Shown piece after piece: positions 34,800 through 48,600 of a stretch of 64,000 nucleotides of DNA. Numbering within the stretch: position 1 is the first letter of the stretch; every line of letters begins with the position of its first letter. A model generated the notes under the pieces. It saw only the letters and a program-made list of their open reading frames with translations. It did no database searches and was not told the DNA's origin. Made by a program: the position numbers and the translations under genes. The DNA is from Calliopsis andreniformis (taxonomy: Eukaryota > Arthropoda > Insecta > Hymenoptera > Andrenidae): positions 2,604,001 to 2,668,000 of the forward strand of contig NC_135073.1 of NCBI RefSeq assembly GCF_051401765.1, read 5' to 3'.

Positions 34800-37700
34800 A
34801 CATTTCTGTCGTTCATTTTACGCTTGTATTTGTAAGACAAGAAACGACACTAATCACGGTATAACCTGATACAATGCATCAAAACGGCACGCAATTAGAC
34901 TCAACGTTGTGGACGTGTAAACGTGCGAATTGCGAAACAGAGGCACGTGTGATGTACGATTCTGATAATTCTAGAGCACGTAGGTATCCGATCCCAGAGG
35001 CTGCTAAGAGGTTCAGAAAGGAGACTTGTTTTATAGAAACTAAAGAAAGAATTGAAGGTTACTGCGCGTTCCACACTATTCAAATACTGGCACGAAATAG
35101 TAGAAAAGTTTTGCATAGTTAACAGAGATCAGACAAAGTTACAGTTTTTCTTCACTATATTTCATCTAACTTATCATTACTTATCGAGTTTTATACAAAT
35201 GTTCTATGTTTAGAAAGTTAGAGAGCTTCTTTTGATTTTGATATGATTACGAACAAAGGACGGTACGAATCGATTTAAAAAATTATAGGATGTATAAAAT
35301 ATATGCCATTTCTCGCTAAATTTTCGGTACGGTCTGTGAAAATTCCAGTTTTTCCAAAATAGATTTATAACTCGTGGTTCTTTAATACCGGATAAACCAA
35401 AATTCCTTATTCCTTCAAATATTTTTGTTTCTTGGCCACTAATTTAGGGATTTTATTTGCTTTTTTTAGGTTTTATGAAAGATCACGAGTCTGGTTAACA
35501 ATATCACGCAAGATAAATTGGATTACTTCACTGTTAAAATTCTCTATTACACGAAGACCAGAAAAAGACGTTGAAATGTTCATCAATGTGTCATGTCATT
35601 GTTTAAATATATGTGTTTCAATACCAGTTTTATTTTAATCTGTACGATAGTAGTAAACATTGAATAAAAGGAAATATCTGAAGTTGCTTTCATTTCAATT
35701 TATATACAAAGAGACACTTTTTCCAATACTTTTGACTGTCTAGTTCCTTCAAAAAGGCTATAGTCCACCAACATAAGAGACACTTAAAATATCCTACTGC
35801 CTAATACGAATTACGATATGTAATGTTTACTTCATTAATTTTTGTAAAATTCTTCATTCCAAACACGAATCTGGAAGTAGAACTGTTCTATCACCCATAG
35901 CTTCCAAAATTTGGAATTTTTTGTGAAAATATTAAAGAAAAGTTGGTATTAGGTGAAAACTGAAAGCTTTAGAAACTTTAAATTAATTTTAAAAGATAGA
36001 AGAAAAGTTATAGAATGTCATTGTTCATAGTTATTATATCCTGTAATTTTAAATGGTTGTTGGCTATTAAAGTTTCAAAAAAAGCTAATATTACTCTTCC
36101 ATTTTGACAAAAAGTCGTTTATTTAGCACAAATTTGCTACACAGTATTGAATTCGATAATCATTTTTGAAAAAGAAACTCTAAAAAAATTTCAGGAGAGT
36201 AACTAGATTACTAACTTCCATAAGTTGCTTATACGGACTCATCAAATATTATATAAATAAAATACATGAAAATTATTAAATATTTAATAATTAACTATTC
36301 GAGGTAATTTGCAAAATATGTTTTTAACATTACTTTTCGAATTCGTTTTCAGATATCTTTAAATAAGTCCATAACTATTTTTCCGAATTTGAACGCTTCT
36401 TTCATACTTCACGATCCATTTTAGTCTATAATTTCTTAACTGGATTTAAACTGGATAATCGTGATAGTCATTATACAATTTTAAGGTCGTTGCTAGTTGT
36501 CCGTTTGCTAGTAAAATTTTAAAAGCATAACTTGTATTAGTTCTTCTAGACACTAATAACATCCATTGATAGTAATACATTTAAAAAGAGTTTCATCACA
36601 AAAAAATATGAATTTTATCAGATTGTACTAAGTGCCCAAATACAAGATTTGTCAGAAAATTCTACATGATTTCTACATTTTGTTTTTAGTTTTAATTGAG
36701 CAGAACTTTCCAGTAAACCTAATATTTATTGATAAATATTAACCTAACCCAGACCTAATATTTATTGATAGTAAAATGTATACTGCAATGTAATCACTAT
36801 TTATTATTTGACAAAGATTCTACTGAAACTACAGCACTAAGTCTGTAGATTTCTGAATTGACAATGAGGTCATAAAGTGCTCATAGTTTCAATGTACCGT
36901 CAGAATGATCTTAGATCACTGAATGCCAAATCGATCACTTTTAAACGTTATTATCGAAAATTTTGTTGATTTGATCAATGAAGTCATCATTTTGTTGATT
37001 CCGAATTTGCTTAAAAAATATAGACTTTTGTATTTTTTTAAACTTTTATTTACTTTTTTTATATTTTGATTTAGAAGATAAAATTTTTATAAATTGAATA
37101 ATTGTTTCTATAGCAGTGAAAATTATACTCAAATTCTTATTTGGTGAAATTCCTTTTTAAAAGTCAAGTGTTCCTATATTAAAAAGGATCTTATCTATTT
37201 ACAAAAATTAAATTTTGTCATATAAAATAAGTTTTTTTCTTAAACGATATCTATAAAATCAGTGTTGAAATGAGTTGCTAAAGATAATGATACGCCCCGT
37301 TTTAGGTAAATGAGCTGAGGACTCTGTGCTTCCACTATTACAATCAAGTAACCATATCATTCGCATCCTCTATTATTTCAAAGAGGTCTAAAAACAAGAA
37401 CAGACACTACACCCGCTTCAGTAGTGTTATTTATACTTAAATAAATACAGGGTGCAACTATTGCTGTTTCAATTGCAGACTGCATTAGTTTTATATGGTA
37501 TAAATAAAAGAGTGAAAACGAAAAACTTTATATTCTTAACTTACTGTTTTACACACAATCGTTTTCGAGAAAGCTGTCTTTGAAGTTCAGGTTAGCATTC
37601 CTATATTAAAATACCTAATACAACCTGACAAAGTATATCTTGCATTTTAATACGGATGTATTGCTACAGTAATATAGCCTAAGATTGGCCCTACGCGTTC

Positions 37701-38325
37701 TACCCAAGTCTGCGATTGATCAAATTAGTAATACATCTCTGTTAGAGTGGTTTAGGCGCTAGAGGGGTACACGTTGTAAGAGGAACACTCACAGTCTGAC
37801 CACTATTGCCTCTATCTACCATAAAGTAGTAGCGTTCCCCTCAATCCGTGTTCAGTATTTCCTCGAGACACTTTTTCGAGGTCAACTGATGCTCTTGGTA
37901 TCTCAGTTTAGTCTTATGGAAAATTATGAATGACAATTGTGACAATGTACACAGATAATTTAAAATTACAATGAGGCTATAAAGAGGAAATACAATACTC
38001 CTCGCTCGCCTAAAATTGCATTTCGATGCGAGCGTATTAATTTGAAATTCAAAGTTAATTTTCTCGAAAACGAAATGCGAAATAAACAAATTTTTCTATA
38101 TTTTCGATTAATTTTTTTTGCAGGCACCATTGCTTACGAAACAGTCTGTGTGATGCAAACAGAGATAGTAAAAATGAAGTGCATTCTACTAGCATTACCT
38201 AACATAAAATAGTCCTTTAACTGCAGACTTGCAAATGTATTAAAGCTTTATTTATAATTTCCTTAAAAAATTCATTTTAAAATTATACAGCACTGATCGT
38301 TTTTCAATAAATACATGTTACAGAT
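34800..38325. other. AT-rich non-coding DNA
   Basis: No supported gene. A small frame at 34874-35122 (82 codons, plus) has somewhat higher G+C but no recognisable domain. A repeat copy related to the 33.8 kb hairpin lies at about 37740-38150. Confidence 0.5.
37740..38150. repeat. Relative of the 33.8 kb hairpin element family
   Basis: GACCACTATTGCCTCTATCT and ATTCAAAGTTAATTTTCTCG followed by AAATGCGAAATAAAC correspond to blocks of the element at 33808-34247. A TACAGGGTGCAACT word at 37446 may mark its far end, but borders are uncertain. Confidence 0.45.
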
Positions 38326-39379
38326 ACTAGTAGCTCACGAAATTCACCAAATACTAAGCTGAAACATTGACAATATTTGAATGATTATAACTTCGTGACA
38401 AAAGGCCGTGCACTAACTTTCCAGGAGTCATTTTAAAAGTATCCTCTACTATCACATCTCAAAGATAAATTTTCACGAAGTTATTTCTATATTGGCAATG
38501 AGAAACAAATGAGAAAGTAGAGGTAGTTTTTTTTTTAAATTTAAAAGATCTTTAACATGTACAATACTGAAACGATATAAGACATCACACGATAAAGGAG
38601 AACAAAGGGGAAGAAAAAGTTCCAGCACATCGGATAGAACTCTTGAAAAGATTCAGTGATAAGTGTTAAACGACTTCATTTTCTTTAAAAAAATTTGTTC
38701 GTGATCGAAATTATGTATTTAATCCTCGCCTAGTCAACCCCGAGTCTAAAACGACTAGTATTAACAGTCTCAAACAGTCGACTTTCCAAGAGTTAAAGAT
38801 CGAAGCTTTTCATTTACAAAACCCTCCATAAAAGTTGGTCTGCGATTTTTTGTTGCCGAGTTATTTCACTTTAACTGAATTATGCTAGTAGTATCGAGAT
38901 ATTCAAAATACCTATAATTTAACTTCTACCTTATTGTTAAAATTATAAAAATCAAATGGATACGTAATTAGACATGCATCTCATGTGTGTTTCATCGTAT
39001 TTGGATATTATTGTGTTTGTAATATACACTTCATTCAAAGTGAAATAACTAAGCAATAAAAATCATATACTAACATTTATAGAAATTTTTATAAATACGA
39101 GGTTTCAATCTTTAAATGTTTAATGATTTTTATTGCAAAAAAAATTGTTGAGGAAACTGGAAAAATTTTTACAAGTTTTTGAAAAAAAAACTGTTTTTAC
39201 TTGTGTGCAAACATCTTTGGGGAAATTCAACTTAGGGATGTAAAAATAAAGGATTAAAAAAACGTTCCTTCAAAAGGACTTTAAGAAGGTTAGCGTGCGA
39301 CTTCTCTTCACGAAGTTACAGCATGTAGTTGGTAAATTCACAATATTTCAACCTAGTATTTCAATTTCATGAGTCACTG
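38326..39379. mobile_element. 1.05 kb foldback element with very long inverted arms
   Basis: The left end (AGTAGCTCACGAAATTCACC) and the right end in reverse complement (CAGTGACTCATGAAATTGAA) are similar. So are successive inner blocks: AATACTAAGCTGAAACATTG with AATACTAGGTTGAAATATTG, the CACGAAGTTA block, and near the centre GAGTTATTTCACTTTAACTG with TAGTTATTTCACTTTGAATG. Nearly the whole element can fold into a single diverged hairpin. No coding capacity is seen. Confidence 0.7.
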
Positions 39380-42300
39380 AACATCTGTTTGTTATTATAA
39401 TAATAACATCCTCTTCTCAGACCTGACTATTTCTTTCATCATTGCGATAGAAATCATGTACTAATAAGTTCAAACTTTCCAGTTACTGACAATTATGCTT
39501 ACGATTTAAAATTCGCATTATTTTATGATCAACTTGTAGATTGATTTATTTATGTTGTCATGCAGTATAAAGTTTTCAATATTGTGCAAATATATGGGAA
39601 AAGAATTCTCTTGATTTTGTTTGTAGATCGCATTGAAACAATGGGAGATGCGAGTAATGCACCAGTAGAGTGTAGTAATGGAGCACGTGGCTACTCTACT
39701 CGTTTTTAACAATTCATTGGGATGTTAATTTTTAAAATATTAATCCAGAAAGAAATGTTGTTTGCAAGTAAAATTTAGAAGAATATAATCATAGTTTTAT
39801 TTAGTTTAAGTATGTTTGATTTGCGGGGCAAAATTAGTAAAAAAAGACTTCTTTATACTTTTTAATGATATAATAATAACTTTTTAATTTGTAAAAATAA
39901 TAAGTATTTAAATAGTTAAAAAAAAACTGAATTCGATACATTTTTGAAATTACAATTAATGGATAAAGTCTGATCTTTATTTTTTAAACATATCTGATTA
40001 TCTTTTTTATCTCTTCATTTTCGTCTAGACTACATTAGATATTTCATACCGATAAACATTTCTAACATTACTTAAAATGAAATTAAATTACTTAGCGACA
40101 AGAATGCAACAAATCAGTCTTGTTAAATTAAAAGTGATTCCATGCAATCGTAGACACTTATACTTAGTAGTAACGAATACCTAAGAGGAACAATTCTTTA
40201 TTTCTCAGAAGAATCGTAATGAATTGACTCAACTTTCCCGCAATTCACGTTCGCAATGAGAACTGATTAGAATAAATGCATCGAAAGGGAGATAGGAAAC
40301 ACGCGAGTAAACATAATCACTGAAACCGCAAACGACCGTGAAAAACTACAGGTACTACTGACAGATGCAATCCACACCTACAACGTTGCATCTACTTAAG
40401 CAATTGCTGTGATTAATTTTTTAAGGTAGGATTAACTTCACTGTGAGTCATATTATTGACGTAAAAATGTAGAAACTAGACAGAATTACTTATTTTCAAG
40501 TTAGGAAAACATTTATCTCTTTTTATGTATTGAAAAAGACAATACTGAAGAGAAAATTTGGCCAATTTTTAATTGAACTATTATTACATAATAGGCTTAT
40601 TATAGGTACCTATGATAATTCTGAAAATATTCAACATAATTTCGTGTAGGTGATTACAAAAGTGCCTGACCACGTTTGTTGCTCTGTAAATTTTGTATAA
40701 AATTAAAATATCAGAAGAAAATAATAAAAACAAACTAACGAAGCCTATCTGTAACAAATGTTTAGAAACTATTTTAATAAAATTATGAAAAATTATTTTT
40801 TAAAATATAAGTAAACATAATTGAGTAATAATTGATGAACATTCTTCATTATAAATATTATAATAGGCAATCAAACACTTCTGTAAGCGATTGTATTGCT
40901 AGCGATTTATTTAGTGTTACAAGTTACAGGTGGTAACTACGTAAAATTTACGGGAAATTGGTTATCTTTATGGAGGTACTTGAACGCTTTTTATTTGGAA
41001 TTTTAAATTTATATGTGCACTTATTTATGACGGACAATCCTAGTAGGAAATGTGGGATTTCCTACTCAAACTTAAATTTGTTTCATTTTTACACGAATTA
41101 AAATCGCAGAATTGTCCTTACTTTAAAAAATTATGTTTATTTCATCTTTAAATCTATTATTAAATGCGATCTCGATACAAGCTTGATAGTACCCTTATAT
41201 TTTCTCGGAACTCTTGATTCTCTTTACCTGCTTCTAGCTTAAAAAAAGACAAATTGAAATTACTAATGAATCTATTGATATTAGAAATAAGTTTCGTACA
41301 TTCTAGTAGCTCTGAATTGATTTTAAGTCAAGTTGCGAGCTTGTACCGAGATAGCACTGTATTTGTTTAACCAAATGCAGTAATATAAGATTTAGATTTA
41401 TTAATAAAAATACAAATTTTTTAATGTTTCATTTTCTTTCCTTTTTTTATTTATTTTGCGAGTTTATACTACTTTAGTACTTTTAGCGCATACACTCAAC
41501 AGTCAATTCGCTTAATTTCTAACTTGTATGTTTCAAGCTAAAAGTATTCATTTCATGCACTAAACTTCTGATATACTTGCCTCAACTCATTGTCAAATAT
41601 TTACTTAACAAGTTTTGTTTAATCTCTTTGTATTTATTTTAACTTTCGCAAGAAAAAGTAATTTCAAGAATATACCCTTCTGTGATAAATTGCTTTGTTA
41701 TGTTTAATTGCATTTTGTTGGAAGAAAGGCAAAACTGAAGAAGAAAGAAAAAATGAATTAAAGATATCTCGCTATTACAAAAAAAGATGGATTACCATCT
41801 ACTTTTTACACTTACATCAAGTGCATGATTTCTACGTATTGTCTGATATTTGTTTTGTAAATAACTTTATAAGAATGCATGTACGCGTATAGGTAATTTG
41901 TCAACTACACTGACAAAGTTTCTATTGTATTATGGTTACGAGTTAAATAGAAAATGTATAGTGACTCCATATAATTAACAATATTTCACAAGCAAAAGTC
42001 TCGCAAGCATTGAAACTGCAGTCTTATAACTACCATTCATTATGCAGACATTTTATGATAAAAACCCCTCAATGTTATAACAGAGATTCGGCAGAATCTC
42101 GCGTTTACTATCTCCTTCACAAAACACTCATAAAGACTAATGATACACTTATTATTCTATTTCAATCATTTTATTATGTATTCATTTCACAAGTAAGAAA
42201 CAGATGAAAATAGACGAAAGAAGATCTATCGATTGGAATATCTTATAAACAAAAATCTCGAAAGCATTATGATATGCATTTAAGTCTAATCGAATTTGTC

Positions 42301-43380
42301 GAACCATATATTATATTAGTAATATAAATTTACTAACAGGAGGAAGAAACATTTACTGTTCCATATTAGGTTTAGAAACTAATAATTATATTAAAAGTTG
42401 TGAAACTTAAATCTTTTTTTTAAGCGTATAAATTATGTACAATGATACCGTATTATAAACTTATTCTCTATATTGTTCAATTTCTACTAAAGCGAGATAT
42501 GAGAGAACGATATTTGCAACAATAGAAAAGCTGTTAACATATTATTCTTAAACAAAATGGTGCTGTTAAACAAACTGTAAACAAACTGATACGTAAACAA
42601 AAAAAAAGTAAAAAGTTACACGTGAATTTCGTGTTTATAGTATTCGTATTTATAATAATCGACATTTGAACTGTGCTAGTAATTGTAAAATGATCTGACT
42701 AAGAAATCCCCGAATTTTCGTTCACCATTCACATTGAATTACTACAGAAATAATACTACACAAATATTTAAAAAAAATGATCGAACACTATCTTTTGATA
42801 TAGTTCCATTATATTTATCATATCTTTCACGAATATTTAAAAATTCTAAACTATTAGAAATTGGAATTCCTATTATCAATGAATAAAAAGAAAAACTTAA
42901 ATATTATTTGAAACTAATGAAAAAAATTATCCTTGTAAAATATGGGTAAAGATACTACGTTTCAACTTTTACTTTACAAAAATGTAATATTTTGAATCTT
43001 CCTTAAGTTTCAATGTTCAGTCTTTAATCTTCGGCCATTTCTTACATTTACCACCAATTTAGAAAAGATCCAAACACAAATTTTGAAAAATTCTCATCTA
43101 ATAATAAAAAAACGAAAATTCATTATTTAATATAATATCACTTCATATTTACTCATGCATCAAATTTAAAAAATTTAATATACAATGCAACATAGCCAGC
43201 GATAAAGAGCACGTATAGAAATATACAGTAGAATGTTAAACTCAAAATTTGTCAAAATTAACATTCTCCCTTTTCCCGTGGATCCTTTAATTAATAAATT
43301 ATAACCTGAAAATCTATAGTACAAGTGTTTATTTAATGATAATTCAGTAAAATATTACACATTTTCATGATTTGCTCTAC
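39380..43380. other. AT-rich non-coding DNA
   Basis: No gene, RNA gene or clear repeat recognised. If DAT starts at the 43.4-44.0 kb island, this is part of its first intron. Confidence 0.5.
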
Positions 43381-43384
43381 TTAC

Positions 43385-44010
43385 CGAAGAGATACAGCCC
43401 GAATAATTAACAAACGAGGTCGACGATGCTACGACTTCGCAAGACGCCGCGGCACTGACCGCGGGCCCCTTCGGTCCACGCGACTCCCACGACGAGAACC
43501 CGCCACAGGGTTAAAAGTACTTCGAAACTGGTGTCCGTCAGACCCATTCCCGCGTCACTGACCGTAATGCTATTTTTCCTCTACGCAAGGAAATTAACCC
43601 CCTCAGGCGAATCAGCGACCTAATCAGACTTAGTCGTCTCAAGGTAACTAGCAAGGATTACACGCGTCTTTTCCTTCCCTTATCTTCCTCGATTCATGTT
43701 CAACTCACGTCATCGTGAAATAAATCGAATCAATCGAGTATTCGTCCAAATTTACGATTTTCTTACGCGCGCTTTTTCGTGTCGTTACTACAGAATGATG
43801 ACTTGCGAGAGTCGCCGTCACGAAAACAAACAATCTGATTCGCTGTGGTCGAATTTCGAAAGCGAATGATACATCGATGACGACGACGAACCATCGGGGA
43901 GAAATCGTGCGAATTCGAAAAGGGAACCGCGTCACAAAGGTTCAAAAGAGTGAGTGAGGAACTTTGCCTGCGGCGGACGTATATACGCGCTGTGGTCACG
44001 TGACGCGCGG
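43385..44010 (-). promoter_or_regulatory. GC-rich promoter-like island with splice donor; alternative DAT first exon
   Basis: On the minus strand the island ends at a strong donor, TCTTCG|GTAAGT (exon end about 43385). Its upstream side has a TATA-like GTATATAC (43979-43986) and a perfect palindromic E-box GTCACGTGAC (43995-44004) in CpG-rich DNA. This arrangement fits a transcription start near 43950 going left. The only minus-strand gene to the left is DAT, whose start-codon exon begins with an acceptor, so a 15 kb first intron is the simplest reading. It is inference, and a non-coding transcript is possible. Confidence 0.45.
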
Positions 44011-45240
44011 AAGTTCATGTGACTCAGAGACGCGCACCAATCGCGTGCGCGGAATTTGCAGCCGGCAGAAAGACGCGCGCATCCTTTTCTCTTCTCCATC
44101 AGCGAAATGTTTCTTTTTCAAAGGTAATATCAAGGGTTTTTGTAAATCTTGAGGAATTAAACTATCGTTGAGAATTATTGAGCGCAACGTGGAAGCAATT
44201 CAATATGTCCTGCGTTCTTCTTTGCTTTATTTCTCTTTTATTTCTTCATCACGACACGAAGCTTTTTGAAAAGTGCTTTTGGAAACGAGTTAAACGCTAA
44301 ATATAGTTTTCGATTCAACTAAAATTTTATATTTCGTTCTAATAAAAAATTTATTTTTATAGATTTTGTTACGTTTGCGCATAAAATTAGAGTTTTATTT
44401 GTATTAATTCTGCTAATTTGATTCTTTTTGTATGATTATATTTTTGTATAACTTTATCTGTATTTAAATTTGTGATTCTTTTTTTGATTGGGATATTCTA
44501 ATTTTGTATTCATAATAATACATGAATAACGAAAAATTTCAATTATGAACTAAATTGAAAGCATAGTTATAGTTTATAAAAACACAATCATAAATAAGAT
44601 GTAAGTATGAAAACTTCTTATTTCACACTTGTGTAAAGAATATACGTACGCATTACTATTGTAATCCATTTTGAGGTTAGAATGAAACATAAAAATTTAA
44701 CAGTGCATATGTGTATCTATGAACTTACTAGAATGCCTATTAAAAACTATGAAAATATTGTACGGTACGAAAACTTTTACATTTACAAAATTTAATTACA
44801 TTAATGAAAGTTTGTTATTTAATCTTTGCGTCTTATTTAAGTGTATATATTATTATATACGTACATGGAATATTATGTATATGAAATTAAACAGAATAGA
44901 AATTAGTAAAATCTTGATTTAAATATATGTAATTACCTAATTCATAAATCAGTCATTTTTTACATTTTTTTACACATATAAAGTAATCAATACGAATTTC
45001 TTATTCCAATAATATTTAAAATTACCCAAAACCTTTATCGCAGTTTCAAGATGACTCAGTATATTTCAAGTTCTGCGCTGAATGCGATAAGGTTTCAAAC
45101 AGCGGAAGTCTGACAAATCAAGAACGATCAACGTAATCGCGCATAAAACTAAATGCATTCCATATTTCTATATCTTTATTATTTTTAACTTAGACATTTG
45201 TATAGACAAAATGTACTCAGTACTTGTGCCAAGGATGCTC
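44010..45240. other. Intergenic DNA between the 44 kb island and RNF10
   Basis: AT-rich after 44200, no coding signal. If the 44.0 kb island is a promoter, it and the RNF10 promoter fire away from each other from this 1.3 kb gap. Confidence 0.5.
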
Positions 45241-45639
45241 GTTTATTTATCTGACTGTTCGCAAGTCGTCAGAATAGTCGACGTGCGCCCAACGTTAGAC
45301 TTCCGGTTGCGCAAGTCATTAGTTTCGTCGCCATCATAGCGACGAGATCGCGACCACTTTTGGCCGCTGAGCCAGGGAAACGAGATAATCGTCGTTTACG
45401 ACGAAAAAGCGAGGCAGAGCTTTTGCTCTGTTGAAGACACGTGTCCGTGGTCACCTTAGTACCATCAAATCGAGCGTCGATCATCGGCATCTCGAAGGTC
45501 TTTTCTCCACCTTTGACACTGACGAAACATGGCTTATTGAAGAAGATGAAGGACCTGCAGAAATACGCTGTTTCTCCATACGGAGGAGACCGCAACCTCA
45601 GCCACGCTGGAAAGCAGCACGAACACATTCGTGCCAGAA
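45240..45639 (+). promoter_or_regulatory. RNF10 promoter and 5' UTR
   Basis: A stretch of balanced composition precedes the RNF10 start codon. It contains an ETS-type site ACTTCCGG (45299-45306), common in housekeeping promoters, and no TATA box. Upstream ATGs with short frames (for example ATGGCTTATTGA near 45530) lie in the probable leader. Both longer frames over this region, on either strand, look like by-products of its G+C content. Confidence 0.5.
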
Positions 45640-48600
45640 ATGGAAAAGAACGCAAAATATGCGCAGTCCTCCTCGAAGGGGGTTCCTGCTGATGCCAAAA
45701 AGACTCAAGGTGCGTTCTGCGAATGTTGATCTCCTCCGATAACGACGTCATTCTTTTTGCTGATGTCTTACGTGTGTGTCTTGTGTAAGAAAAACGATTT
45801 TGTTTGTCGCAGTTAAAGGTACATTTGAAACTTTATTTTACCCACTTCTCCGTTTTTATATTTTTGTTTGTTTCAATGAATACTTGAATTACATAATGGT
45901 CCTTTGAGTTCTTCGTCAAGGATCAAGGTCAATGACAAAACGTAGTAAAATAGTTAAATAGTATACATTACTATAAATACGAGATACTTCAACAGCATAA
46001 TTGAAGAAAAAGGTCTGCAGATAATAAAGCAAAGTTATCATTTCTTTCTACGTGACAAAGTACAAAACAGAATCATTGTACTCTTAACTGTAACGGTAGA
46101 GATTAATTGGTATTAACGTACAAGGAATAATTATAACAGTAAGTTTTTAATTTTTATGAAATTACTTAATATTATAGTTTCAAGAAACTTCAAACCTAAT
46201 GTACAGTCATCTGAAAGTAAAAATAGGATATCATATCGTAAGTTGATAAGAAATAAATGTATTAGAAAATAGAGGAAATGATACACATATCTGTGGAAAA
46301 GGAATAACAAAATAAATATTGAAGGAACAATAGAAAGTTATTTTTTTTATTTGGTAATATGATAGACAAAATGTGCTTTGGAGTAATGAGTAATTTTAGT
46401 CAAAATTAAAGCCATATAATATAATGTTAGAGAATTATAGTGACCAGCAAAACTATAAAAAGAAAAAGTATTTTAGATATAACTTAGATTTAACGAAATA
46501 ATGTTAAGAGCCAAATACGTAATATTAATTAACACGTTGACTGTTGCATAGCTCTTTTACCTTTTCCAGACTTTTATACACTTGTATATACCAAAAAACA
46601 AAACTATTTTATAATTTAACATTACATTTATTGTTTAACTTCTCTACATTTTAAGTTTTTATAATAAATGTGATAGAATTTGGCTTTGTGGTACAACATA
46701 TAGACTAAGCAGTGAGAATGTTAATTCTTAGTTGTTATAAGTGTTTTATGACGACTTCATAAATTGAAAATTATAGTCATTGCTAACCATTGTGGCAGTC
46801 AACATGTTAAAGTATATCTGTAGTTAACATTGAAATTAATGTAAAATATTTCTATAACTTGGCACGAACACTCGGATATGTGTTTAGTCAGTTTTATTTT
46901 AGATATAGCAAGAAATATTAGATTGCAGTTAACATCACTATTACTCTGATCTTTCCTTGTAAACCAATACCAATTTCTAAAATGTCATGCTTTAAAGTAA
47001 TTTAGGTTTATATTATTAATTTTGTAAAAGTATAATAAATATATGCATGCTCTTTGTCATTAAAGAACATTCATTTTTTAAATGTTTATAATAAAGTAGT
47101 ATACTTTAAAGATGAAGTGAACACAACTAGAGTATCCATTCATATCCATATCCAATATGTATCTATTAATAAATAAAGTTGGAAGTGGTATTTATATTAA
47201 ACAAATATGACTAGAAAATATGTTTTAACAGTATTTGGAATATTTTAAAGAAACAAGGGTACATATAATTGTCAAGTACAAATCAAAGCATTTGTTATAT
47301 AAATTTAAACATATCACTAAGATTTAATGTCAAGCCAAATTTTATATTTCATGTTATAAAAGATTTTATTTATGGGTAAAATATTCTTAATTTTATATGA
47401 AATTTATTAAAATTTCTACTTGTGAATATCATTTTTATAAAATAGGTAATTTGAACTGTTTGAGAAGTAAAAATATATTAAATTTCATTATAATTTCTCC
47501 AGATGTTACAAATAATAAGCTCTTCCCGAGAACTTCGCGGCGACGCGAACCAACTGGTACTAGTAACTTCTCAAAGTATGATCAATCGAGGAAGTGTAAT
47601 GTACAGAAAGCAAAAAATTTTGATAAGAGACCAAAACCTAAAGGACAATATCATGGCGGTTCAAAGGAGGATACCAAGGTTCATAACTTATGATCAGTTA
47701 TGCTAATGTTTCTAATAAAATATTTATTCTTTAAATTATATATTAATTGAGGTTTCTAACCTGTTTGTAGGTAGCACCAGCAGAGTTAGCTGAGCCTGGC
47801 TCAGTAGTGGTTCAAGGAAGTAAAAAGCAGAATTTGAATCATCTGCTGAATTTTCATTACGAGCCACGCGAAACGCAAGGTGGTTCAGGTGCATGGAATC
47901 ATGGAAAATTGATGAAGAGTTATTCACGCCACAGTAATAGATGGCTTCCACCAGTACAACGACATAAGTACAACAAAGAACAGTTTTTACAAGCCAGGTT
48001 TGGAAATAAAGTCACGTAATTTAGAATATCTGAATACATGTAAATGTTATGTGTATTACATTTCAAATATTACTGGTTTTTAGCTGCCAATTTGTTGTAA
48101 CTGCCAATGGGAATTATTCACTATATCTGACTGATCCTGATACTTTAGTTGATTGGAAATTAATCGAGCAAATTGTAAGTTATAAATAGAGTTATGAGAA
48201 AATTTTCCAACTAATATTATCAGTTAAACAACATTTTACGTTTCAGAAACTTCACACTTTTGAAAACTTGTCTTGTCCAATTTGCTTGTGTCCACCAGTA
48301 GCTGGAAAAATGACACGCTGTGGTCATGTTTATTGTTGGCCCTGTATTCTTCATTATTTATCTCTCTCTGACAAATCCTGGCGTAAATGTCCCATTTGTT
48401 ACGAAGCTGTCCAGAAAAGTGATTTGAAAAGGTAAAATACTGTACAAAAATAAAAGAAACAGCGACATGTAAAACAAGAAGTAACAATCGTTCATTTTTA
48501 GTGTGACTGAAATTACGCAAAATGCGTTAGGCTCAGGAGATATTGTCACTTTACGTTTAATGCGCCGTGAAAAGGGATCATTACTCGCAGTGCCTGTTGG

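Noticed and set aside
34874..35122. 82-codon plus-strand frame with an antisense 71-codon frame
   Set aside because: Both strands are open across the same stretch and neither resembles a known protein.
45269..45751. 160-codon minus-strand frame and overlapping plus-strand frames of 83 and 103 codons
   Set aside because: They lie over the RNF10 promoter and leader, on both strands at once, and have no family likeness; balanced base composition lowers the stop frequency there.
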